From Sphingobacterium athyrii (GTDB taxonomy: Bacteria > Bacteroidota > Bacteroidia > Sphingobacteriales > Sphingobacteriaceae), in assembly GCF_003071065.1 (NCBI RefSeq), contig NZ_QCXX01000012.1, forward strand, positions 1-64,000: a DNA stretch of 64,000 bases. The letters are read 5' to 3'. The notes under the pieces were generated by a model that had not been told where the DNA came from, did not search any database, and saw only the letters and a program-made list of their open reading frames with translations. Position numbers and translations under genes: made by a program. This document shows, piece by piece, positions 1-6,572 of the stretch; position 1 is the stretch's first letter, and each line of letters starts with the position of its first letter.

Positions 1-23
1 TTTTAAGCCAGAGAACGTTTGAA

Positions 24-322
24 CTTGTATATCCCTTTTTTTATTTATCACTGGCAATTTCAAACCAAGTTCAGAAACGGAATTACGAGTTGTTACCACC
101 CCTTATTTTGAGATTACCCATATCGATTATCTATCCGATACATCCATTGATCTAGCTGTTTATATCCCACATTCTGAGATCATCAACAGCATTCGACGAC
201 TCTGATTTAATAGACTTACAGTTGTATATACCCTATATTTTGAGGTCATCAACATCTTTTTGTAAAACCGAATATAATTATAGTTAGTTGTGTATACCCT
301 ACTTTTTGAGGTCATCAACATC
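24..322 (+). CRISPR. Degenerate type II-C-like CRISPR array, five repeats
   Basis: Five copies of a 36-bp repeat start at 24, 89, 155, 221 and 287. The last four are exactly 66 bp apart and so leave 30-bp spacers (125-154, 191-220, 257-286); the first gap (60-88) is 29 bp. The repeat begins GTTGTGTATACCC and ends GAGGTCATCAACATC, with GTTG at one end and CAAC at the other. The spacers are unrelated to each other. The 36+30 geometry and the GTTGT...CCCTT...CATTT pattern resemble type II-C repeats such as that of Neisseria meningitidis. Repeats decay to the left: the copies at 221 and 287 are nearly identical, the copy at 24 is barely recognisable. The array may continue beyond the left edge. 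No cas gene is in the window. Confidence 0.75.
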
Positions 323-384
323 CTACCTTCTAGTATCATAATAATAATCAATAACATAGCATCAATTTTAACCAACATCTTTAT

Positions 385-538
385 AAAAAAGGGTATTCAG
401 TGAGTCGCCCTGGCGCTCACCCTACGGCATAACAAGATGCCTCAATATATAATTTTGAAAATTCTAATATCACGCAAAGAAACAGTAGTAGCCCATGAGC
501 TAGTTGCATAAACCCTAAATTTTGAGATCATCAACATA
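385..538 (-). ncRNA. Candidate tracrRNA (anti-repeat, hairpins, U-run)
   Basis: Read on the minus strand, 538-503 is a lone repeat copy (about 30 of 36 bases matching the array repeats), so its transcript would pair with crRNA made from the plus strand. Directly after it is a small TAGC/GCTA hairpin, then an AATTTT/AAAATT hairpin, then GGCAT...ATGCC (about 441-425), then a GTGAG-CGCC...GGCG-CTCAC hairpin (about 420-400), and finally ACCC followed by six T (to 385). Anti-repeat, then stem-loops, then a U-tract is the known order of a type II tracrRNA, in the right orientation relative to the array. No promoter was recognised to the right of 538. The copy at 503 could instead be a stray repeat. 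Confidence 0.5.
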
Positions 539-897
539 ATCTGGATCCAAGCAACCGCTGGATTGTTCTCGCCGACAAGCCAGTGGCAACAATTGTCTAC
601 ATATAAAGAAGCTATTTTAAAAAAAATGCATGCGCTTTATACCGAATCAAAGACATGATGGCATATCTTCGGATCGTTCTGCTCCAACTCGCCATCGAGA
701 TGCCCCGAACCGTATATAAGTTACGACAAATTGCAGCTATCTTGGCGTAAATCGCTAACCCTATGGGTCGAAACAGAACTAAGTTGCTTCAGCGCGCTGT
801 CGTTCCCGTGCATAACGGGTCCGTTGTGCGACAGCATGCTTACGGTTTGGCCCAAAAAGGATACAGGATGCTCCATTACAGTTCCATTTTGTTTCAT
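539..897. other. Gene-poor stretch, no gene recognised
   Basis: No convincing coding region is seen. The stretch holds a compound inverted repeat around 797-836 (GCTGTCG...CGACAGC enclosing CCCGT...ACGGG) and a 32-codon frame starting near 654 that matches nothing known to me. It separates the two CRISPR-like modules. Confidence 0.4.
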
Positions 898-981
898 TTC
901 GTATGAAAATCACTTCAAAACGTATACGAAATGAGGAAAAACGTATACGTTTTGGAGCAAAACGTATACGAAACGGTAAGC
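898..981. repeat. Four in-phase 21-bp repeats with CGTATACG core
   Basis: The core AACGTATACG starts at 919, 940 and 961, exactly 21 bp (about two helical turns) apart. A weaker copy, TTCGTATGAA, sits in the same phase at 898. Each core contains the 8-bp palindrome CGTATACG; in the middle copy the palindrome extends to AACGTATACGTT (940-951). Equal spacing of palindromic cores on one face of the helix looks like an iteron or an array of protein-binding sites. Because 21 is a multiple of three, both strands also read as seven-residue peptide repeats (KRIRxxx), but no credible gene surrounds them. Confidence 0.65.
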
Positions 982-1196
982 AAACACTCACCAAAAAACA
1001 GGGCTCCATTGCCGTCAAACATCGTTTTTTAGCCAAAATGCCAGCCGACAGGGTCTATCGGTTCACAACTATCCCCTACCGGACGTAAAGTTGACCCGAT
1101 TAGCCCCCCTAGTACGATAACCGCTGTATTACCTTTAGCCATTAATTAAATTATTATAGAGACTGCCTGACTTTATCAGCAGACCCTATTTAAAAA

Positions 1197-1298
1197 GCTG
1201 TGGAAACCCCTCATTTTGAGATCATCAACATCCAGAATTCCTTAATACATACTACAGGATCAGTTGTGTATACCCTTCATTTCGACATCATCAACATC
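1197..1298 (+). CRISPR. Second CRISPR-like fragment, two repeats and one spacer
   Basis: Two 36-bp copies of the repeat seen at 24-322 lie at 1197-1232 and 1263-1298, again 66 bp apart with one 30-bp spacer (1233-1262) that is not present in the first array. The following 60 bp (1299-1359) is recognisably similar to 323-384, and the hairpin block of 385-443 recurs at 1360-1418, so the whole array end, flank and hairpin unit has been duplicated. No third repeat is visible at the expected positions 1131 or 1329. Confidence 0.65.
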
Positions 1299-1359
1299 CT
1301 CCCCCAGCATCTCAATAAGAATCAAGGACATAGTATAGAATGTAACTCGACACTTTTAA

Positions 1360-1418
1360 AAAAAAGGGTATTCAGTGAGTCGCCACTGCGCTCACCCTAC
1401 GGCATAACAAGATGCCTC
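1360..1418 (-). repeat. Second copy of the tracrRNA-like hairpin block
   Basis: This 59-bp block matches 385-443 except for three changes, all in the loop of the GTGAG...CTCAC hairpin (loop CAGG in the first copy, AGTG here on the minus strand), so both stems are kept. On the minus strand it ends ACCC followed by eight T, like an intrinsic terminator. The distance from the last CRISPR repeat to its GGGTATTCAG segment is 68-69 bp in both copies. Unlike the first copy, no anti-repeat is seen to its right. Confidence 0.6.
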
Positions 1419-1846
1419 TTATCATCATCAAACCGATCAGCAAAACATCCGATCAGCCTATATTTTTATATTCTCCTTTTTCAATACCAATAAGTCAAAG
1501 AACATCCCTCACGCAAAATAATTATGCTATTTTTGCGCAAAAACAGGGCTCAAATAAACTCCTTAAGGAGTCCATTTCAACGATTCAAATATTTTATTTT
1601 TTATTAATCCTATGCTTTGAATGGCAGTTACAAGTCAATAATAGGGGTTATCAACATAGGATGCTAGATACAAGTCTATAAAATTGAAATCAATTTTATT
1701 CTGGTGACTTTGCGATATTTTTAAAACTTAACTTTCTCATTCATTAGATTTTAGTCATAAACAACAGATTCAACCTCCTCTCCAAGGCTGTTGTTGCCTC
1801 CCATATTTTTTATCGGCTCTCGTTGAAACAAATATAAAAACAAATA
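1419..1846. other. AT-rich intergenic stretch before the XRE gene
   Basis: No gene is recognised. It contains the palindrome at 1530-1543 described separately, a 12-bp palindrome CTCCTTAAGGAG near 1559-1570, and an inverted repeat AACAACAG...CTGTTGTT near 1760-1795. A short CRISPR-repeat-like tail (ATCAACATA near 1650-1658) is too weak to call. Confidence 0.4.
1530..1543. promoter_or_regulatory. Palindrome TTTTTGCGCAAAAA, possible upstream operator
   Basis: A perfect 14-bp palindrome whose core TTTGCGCAAA is the same as that of the palindrome just upstream of the XRE gene. The shared core suggests a second site for that regulator, about 0.37 kb upstream of it. Confidence 0.35.
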
Positions 1847-1864
1847 TTTATTTGCGCAAATAAA
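1847..1864. promoter_or_regulatory. 18-bp palindrome upstream of the XRE gene, likely operator
   Basis: TTTATTTGCGCAAATAAA is a perfect palindrome ending 50 bp before the start codon at 1915. A half-matching site with ATGCGCAAATAAG follows at about 1889-1900. XRE-family repressors commonly bind such palindromes at their own promoter, so autoregulation is the simplest reading. Confidence 0.5.
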
Positions 1865-1914
1865 ATTAAAATTTATTTATTCTAAAAATGCGCAAATAAG
1901 TTTTCCATTTGTAT

Positions 1915-2418
1915 ATGGGAGATATTAATGAGCAAATACTTGAGGAAATTGGCGAGCAATTGCGCATTCAACGTGAGAAAATATACTACTCACTGAAAGA
2001 TGTAGCCAATATGACGGGATTAACGACCAATACAATAGCGGCTGTTGAAAGAGGAAAAGGCGCCTCGCTGAACAACTTTATCCTGATCTGCCGTGCTTTG
2101 AAAATTCAACCACATACCATATTCAAAAAACAGATAGATTTAACACCGCTCTACAATATCCCGCCTGAGTCAAAGCGCCGCATCGAAATGACCAAAGAAC
2201 TGGATGACCTTGTTTACAATTCCAATTTTTTCGAAATACCCCGCCGCGTTTCTGATATCATACGACAACTGAATGCCAACAAAGAACAAAGCAATAAATT
2301 TTCTGTGTATCTCAGCAGTTATTGTGAGGAAGGTACACTGGAATACGAAAAACATGGAAATTATAAAGAATACCGAAAAAAGCATTCTCCAAAACCTGTC
2401 AAAAAGTATAGTAAATGA
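1915..2418 (+). CDS. XRE-family helix-turn-helix regulator
   Basis: A 167-residue cytoplasmic DNA-binding protein. An XRE/Cro-type helix-turn-helix fills roughly residues 8-62 (LKDVANMTGLTTNTIAAVER is the recognition region), followed by a charged C-terminal half without a recognised domain and a lysine-rich tail. The ATG at 1915 is preferred; a TTG two codons earlier (1909) is possible. It stands alone: no HipA-type toxin or phage gene is next to it, though a decayed CRISPR region lies upstream. Palindromes with a TTTGCGCAAA core upstream suggest it regulates itself. The target genes are unknown. Confidence 0.8.
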   Translation: MGDINEQILEEIGEQLRIQREKIYYSLKDVANMTGLTTNTIAAVERGKGASLNNFILICRALKIQPHTIFKKQIDLTPLYNIPPESKRRIEMTKELDDLVYNSNFFEIPRRVSDIIRQLNANKEQSNKFSVYLSSYCEEGTLEYEKHGNYKEYRKKHSPKPVKKYSK

Positions 2419-2501
2419 TCGGTTTCGCACAGTAAAATTGCGATCCAGTCTCATGGAAGTTTCGCGAAGTCCTATGACTGCTACAAACAAAGCAATGGAA
2501 C

Positions 2502-2650
2502 TTTGATTTCCCCTCGTGGAAAAATGAAACAAACGCGTGTTTGTCTCATCTTCCCGGGTAACTGAACGAAAAACTCCCCTGACTGCTTGTTGCAGTCAGG
2601 GGAGTTTTTCGTTCAGTCGATGGACTGTTTGATTTCCCCACGTGGAAAAA
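2502..2650. repeat. 23-bp direct repeats flanking an inverted repeat
   Basis: Positions 2502-2524 and 2628-2650 are 22 of 23 identical (TTTGATTTCCCC, then T or A, then CGTGGAAAAA). Between them is a perfect 25-bp inverted repeat (2562-2616). The symmetrical layout looks like a small repeated module or a double terminator region; no coding sequence is present in 2419-2733. Confidence 0.5.
2562..2616. terminator. Strong bidirectional terminator (perfect 25-bp stem)
   Basis: Two 25-bp arms (2562-2586 and 2592-2616) are exactly complementary around a 5-base TTGTT loop. The arms carry GGGGAGTTTTTCG, so a GC-rich stem is followed by a T-run on either strand. It lies between the convergent XRE gene (plus) and PL6 operon (minus) and should stop transcription from both. 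Confidence 0.7.
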
Positions 2651-2733
2651 CCGAACAGTCATCGGTTTGTTTCATACTTTTAGGTGGGGAATAGGTTTCC
2701 TTGTACAATGAAGAAAAATAATGTTCAGGATCA

Positions 2734-4197
2734 TTAAGGATTAATAACCAAACTATTTCCCAATCCGGTCATAAATCCCGGACCGATATTTTGTGCTTTC
2801 AGAAGATCACGGTGTTTGTTGTCCAGTTTCGGAGCTCCGGCATCGGCTGCTGCCGCGAAAGGATAGTTACCTACAAAAGCATCCAGTACCGGGCTATTTC
2901 CGGTCGGTTCATAGATTCCCTCAGCGGTCAATGTATACTGTGGATTCTGACGTGTAAAGCCCGCCGGAAGCTGTTGGCTCGTCGGCACGTCATAGACGAT
3001 ATTTCCCTGATAGGTAAAGTTAACGGGTTGATCTGTGAAGGTCAGCATGGTTGAAGTCGCCGCTTGCGACACCACATTATTGGCGATATGTCCATCTGTC
3101 GGTGGCAAGGTACGGCTGCTCCCCCCTTTCCCCGAACCGATATCAAATGACTGTTTACATTTAATCATGGTATTGGCCACCACCTTTGCACGTTTTACTT
3201 GATAGTAACCGCTTAATGGTGAATTAGGTACCCCGTCCATTAAAACCAAGGGTGCTTTTTGTCCCGTTCCCGCCATATGTTGAAAATAATTATTGTAAAC
3301 AATATGATCCTCACCGATGATACGGATTCCGCCGGCGGCGCTATTGCCGTTACCGACAAAATAGTTTCCATAGACGGCAGAACCGTTTCCATGTCTCAGG
3401 CACAATGTCCCTTGACTCTCGTGGAAGAAATTATTGCGAATGGTATCAGCTCCCATTTTGTTTGAGATAATTTCCATCTCACCATTGCAACGCTGAAAGA
3501 TATTATCCTCGATCGTCGTATAGGCATTGGTCATGGACCAGTCACTCGTTCCGATACGGATAGTTTCGCCGCCGTTATTGGGCAGTTCCGCCCGCTCCCC
3601 AAAAAAATTATGGTCTATCCGGTGCTTCATGGTTTTGTTTGTTCCCCAGACCACCATCGTAGGGCCCTGATGTGATTTTCCTTTGAGATAGCAATGGTCA
3701 ACACGGTGATTAGAGCCATTGATCGAAACCCAACGGTAGTCCGTTGTTGCCGTAGGTGGATTATAATCCACGATAGCACTATTTGTTAACCGGCAATTCG
3801 ATGAAGATGAGGTGAAATCAACGACATTTTTGCCTGATGTATATCCATTCTGGAAAACCAGCCCGCTGACCACAAGCCATTTTCCCGTAATACTAACGGA
3901 AGACATACCTTTCAGAATCACTGTGCCGGGTTGTTCAGCCATCAGCACGATAGGCTGCTGACTTGTCCCCTGGGCGGCAAAGGTCAATTCCTGGTCTGTC
4001 CATTGCCCCGATTTCATAATCACCGTATCACCCGGATGCAGACTTAGGGCCTGCAGATCGGCCGCAGATTGAATGGTATGACATTGCACACAGGCGACAC
4101 CATTTAATTGCATGTTGATCATAACCGGTTTCTCACAGCTGCTCCCGATCACGAATAAGAGTGAGAGCGAAGCAAATACCATTTTTTTTGCGTTCAT
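2734..4197 (-). CDS. PL6-family polysaccharide lyase lipoprotein
   Basis: A 487-residue lyase of the PL6 family (alginate lyase / chondroitinase B type), which cleaves uronic-acid polymers by beta-elimination. It has a lipoprotein signal with the lipidated Cys at 21 (VIGSSC), so it is membrane-anchored. The right-handed beta-helix shows the family motifs GGETIRIG (209-216), CNGEMEIISNK with Lys247, and LCLRHGN with Arg268; this Lys/Arg pair is the expected catalytic pair. NGE at 238-240 fits the calcium site. It is the last gene of a SusC-SusD-fasciclin-PL6 operon, 26 bp after the previous gene. Substrate (alginate, dermatan or another uronan) cannot be decided from sequence. Confidence 0.88.
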   Translation of the reverse strand: MNAKKMVFASLSLLFVIGSSCEKPVMINMQLNGVACVQCHTIQSAADLQALSLHPGDTVIMKSGQWTDQELTFAAQGTSQQPIVLMAEQPGTVILKGMSSVSITGKWLVVSGLVFQNGYTSGKNVVDFTSSSSNCRLTNSAIVDYNPPTATTDYRWVSINGSNHRVDHCYLKGKSHQGPTMVVWGTNKTMKHRIDHNFFGERAELPNNGGETIRIGTSDWSMTNAYTTIEDNIFQRCNGEMEIISNKMGADTIRNNFFHESQGTLCLRHGNGSAVYGNYFVGNGNSAAGGIRIIGEDHIVYNNYFQHMAGTGQKAPLVLMDGVPNSPLSGYYQVKRAKVVANTMIKCKQSFDIGSGKGGSSRTLPPTDGHIANNVVSQAATSTMLTFTDQPVNFTYQGNIVYDVPTSQQLPAGFTRQNPQYTLTAEGIYEPTGNSPVLDAFVGNYPFAAAADAGAPKLDNKHRDLLKAQNIGPGFMTGLGNSLVINP

Positions 4198-4223
4198 ATT
4201 TAAGTTTATCGAAGGTCTTTAAT

Positions 4224-4991
4224 TTACTGTAAGGAAATAAAAGGATAGACAGTGGTGTTTCCCTTTACTCCGTAAACATGCACCACACCATTCGTGACCC
4301 CATATCCCCCCGATCTATTGGTTGTTTTATTATTAATCTGAATCGGAGCCAGATCACTATTGTTCACCAGCTTTAAATACATGGCTCCCTCCTGATCAAA
4401 ACCTTTCCCCTCATTCAGGTAGCCCAGCAGCGATCCTTTACTGGCGACCGTATTTGCCGGCAATAAAGTTTTTGCTTTCACATTGTCGATGCTCAGATCA
4501 GCGAAGTTATATTTCCCTTGCAAGATGAGATAAAGAAAATAATTCCGTACGTCCTCTTTGCTATAATCTTCCCATTTCGCCGCAGGTTTGGTCAGTGGCT
4601 TTCCGGTTCCATCTACTCCTGTCACAATAGGAAAATCTAAAAAGAGTCCACCCGTTACCTTTTTTGTCTTCACATCCCAGATTTTAATGGCATCATTGTG
4701 CAAAAAAATAAATGTTCGATCTGCTTTTTCCAGTTCATTCAGATCAATGCCGGCGTATTCCAAACCCATGCGCATCCATTTGAAGGCGGTATCTGTTGGA
4801 TTTTCAGGAGTTCCATAGGAACGGTTTTCTAAAAACTTCCTCGCGCTAATGCCAATATTAGGATCGAGCGTTTTATGTTCATAATCGTAATTTTCCTGCA
4901 ATTCCATATCAAAAAGGGAACAGCCAGTTGTCAGTAAAGTCAGGAGCATCACTCCCACTTGTATCCACTTGATGTTAAAATTTCTTTTCAT
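4224..4991 (-). CDS. Fasciclin-like lipoprotein in SusCD operon
   Basis: A 255-residue lipoprotein (Cys24 in LLTTGC). The C-terminal part resembles the end of a fasciclin (FAS1) domain: TNGVVHVYGV near residues 235-243 matches the usual NGVIHVID signature, and an internal FLHNDAIKIWD segment fits the FAS1 fold less clearly. FAS1 domains mediate adhesion or carbohydrate binding. It is encoded 24 bp after susD and 26 bp before the PL6 gene, so it probably acts at the outer membrane as an accessory surface glycan-binding protein. The family call is moderate; the role is inferred from position. Confidence 0.65.
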   Translation of the reverse strand: MKRNFNIKWIQVGVMLLTLLTTGCSLFDMELQENYDYEHKTLDPNIGISARKFLENRSYGTPENPTDTAFKWMRMGLEYAGIDLNELEKADRTFIFLHNDAIKIWDVKTKKVTGGLFLDFPIVTGVDGTGKPLTKPAAKWEDYSKEDVRNYFLYLILQGKYNFADLSIDNVKAKTLLPANTVASKGSLLGYLNEGKGFDQEGAMYLKLVNNSDLAPIQINNKTTNRSGGYGVTNGVVHVYGVKGNTTVYPFISLQ

Positions 4992-5015
4992 AATTTCCTT
5001 TTCTAAATTCCCGCA

Positions 5016-6560
5016 TTAATCTGTGTACCCCGGATTTTGAACCAACAAACTATTGGAGTTCAAAACATTTCTATTCAATGGCCAGTAAGCTCGATTTTTA
5101 GGGTCTAAGAATCCCGGCATTTCCAGGTTTCCGGCATCCTCTTGTCTACGTTTCAGAATAGGGTCCATCACGACCTTGACACGGTTTGTTCTGACCAGGT
5201 CGAACCATCTTTTCCCTTCTCCGAAAAGCTCCAGCTGCCGCTCGTTCAGAATTGCGGTTTCCAGTGCATAAGGGGTTGCCAATTCGGGTGCGCTCACATC
5301 ATATGCTGGAAGCTGAGCACGTTTGCGCACAAAATTCAAGTATTTAATGGCTTTTTCCCTGTCGCCCCTTGCGTTCAGGGCCTCGGCATACAGTAGATAA
5401 ATGTCACTCAGGCGGTACATGGTCAGATAGACCGGAAGCAATTGATTGGTTGCAGGCCAGGGATCCGCTTTAGTTGGATTTGCTTCTGTCGGATACCATT
5501 TAATAAATCGATCCCGCTTATTGCTTGGCATACCGAAATAAACATCCAAGGTCTGTTTTGGCCGAATATCCGGACTTGGTGTACTTGTTGTCTGTGGCAG
5601 AAACCAGCTGGTCCAGATCCCTTCATCCACAATCACCTGTTTGTTATTTGATGTCCAGGAAGTTTGCATGCAGGCACAGCCATTTTTCAGGTAATCCCAG
5701 TGGATACTCCAGATGGTCTCTTTGCTGGAAGATGGATTTGTAAAGATGGTTTTCCAGGTCGCAGCATCCTGTAGATTGGTTTCATTTAAACCAGCATAAG
5801 TAACATTGGTCGGTGATTTTGCCAGGAATAATTTCTCTATCCACTTGATCGCATTTTCATGATCTCCCTGCCACATATATACATCGGCCATAATCGCACA
5901 TATTCCAGCCTCACCGATTGTCCACAAGGGGCTTCTGGCATCTTTGGTAATCAATGAATAGGCTTTTTCCAGATCTGGAATAATTACATCTTTTAGGAGT
6001 TTCTCCTTCGGTTCACGCGCTCTTTCAACAGGTTGCTGCACATCTTCGTAGGGTTCTAACCAGATCGGTGCGTCACCCCAGACACGAACAATATAAAAGT
6101 AAGACATGGCGCGAAGCGCATAGCTCTGGGCCAAATAATCATTTTGCATAGCCATTGTTATCCGACTATCCAACTGTGCCGCCTGCGGGATATATTTGAT
6201 GTTGTTATTCGCCCGCCCAATGGTTGTATACAGGCCACTCCAATCTGAAAAATCATTCGAAGGAGTGATACTGTTCAACACAATTTCATCGACATAGTCC
6301 TTGGTATAACTAATAAAGCGATCGAAATTATCGGACCGATATTCTCCCCAGTAAAGATATTTCTCGGTATACTGTTCTTTCCCGACCATTTCCAGCTGAA
6401 AAGCACTATACATGCCGGCCATTGCAGCCTGTACATCGTACATATTTTTGTAGTGCTGATCCAATGTCCCATCTGCAAGTGGTTTTTCGTCAAGGAATTT
6501 GTTACAGCCACCCAAGGTGCCTAAAAAAAGTAATGCTGCTAAAATTTTTATTTTGTACAT
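5016..6560 (-). CDS. SusD/RagB-family nutrient-binding lipoprotein
   Basis: A 514-residue outer-membrane lipoprotein (lipidated Cys19 in TLGGC) of the SusD family. The N-terminal region KFLDEKPLADGTL is the standard SusD opening, the middle carries the TPR-like helices (AQSYALRAMSYFYIVRVWGDAPIWL), and the C-terminal RagB region has LSDIYLLYAEALNARGD and ERQLELFGEGKRWFDLVR, ending in VQNPGYTD. It caps the SusC pore and delivers glycan to it. It starts 12 bp after the SusC stop, so the two are cotranslated. Confidence 0.95.
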   Translation of the reverse strand: MYKIKILAALLFLGTLGGCNKFLDEKPLADGTLDQHYKNMYDVQAAMAGMYSAFQLEMVGKEQYTEKYLYWGEYRSDNFDRFISYTKDYVDEIVLNSITPSNDFSDWSGLYTTIGRANNNIKYIPQAAQLDSRITMAMQNDYLAQSYALRAMSYFYIVRVWGDAPIWLEPYEDVQQPVERAREPKEKLLKDVIIPDLEKAYSLITKDARSPLWTIGEAGICAIMADVYMWQGDHENAIKWIEKLFLAKSPTNVTYAGLNETNLQDAATWKTIFTNPSSSKETIWSIHWDYLKNGCACMQTSWTSNNKQVIVDEGIWTSWFLPQTTSTPSPDIRPKQTLDVYFGMPSNKRDRFIKWYPTEANPTKADPWPATNQLLPVYLTMYRLSDIYLLYAEALNARGDREKAIKYLNFVRKRAQLPAYDVSAPELATPYALETAILNERQLELFGEGKRWFDLVRTNRVKVVMDPILKRRQEDAGNLEMPGFLDPKNRAYWPLNRNVLNSNSLLVQNPGYTD

Positions 6561-6572
6561 AATTGAAATCTT

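Noticed and set aside
779..1088. Reading frames on both strands with KRIR/RIRF peptide repeats
   Set aside because: The peptide repeats follow from the 21-bp DNA repeats being a multiple of three; neither strand has a credible start, domain or neighbour.
1029..1142. Minus-strand 37-codon frame beginning MAKGNTAVIVLGGLIGS
   Set aside because: It has a peptide-like look but no ribosome-binding or promoter support and no family match; it overlaps nothing else and may be a decayed gene end.
1640..1660. Possible further CRISPR repeat end (ATCAACATA)
   Set aside because: Only about 12 bases at the 3' end match; the 5' two-thirds of the repeat is absent.
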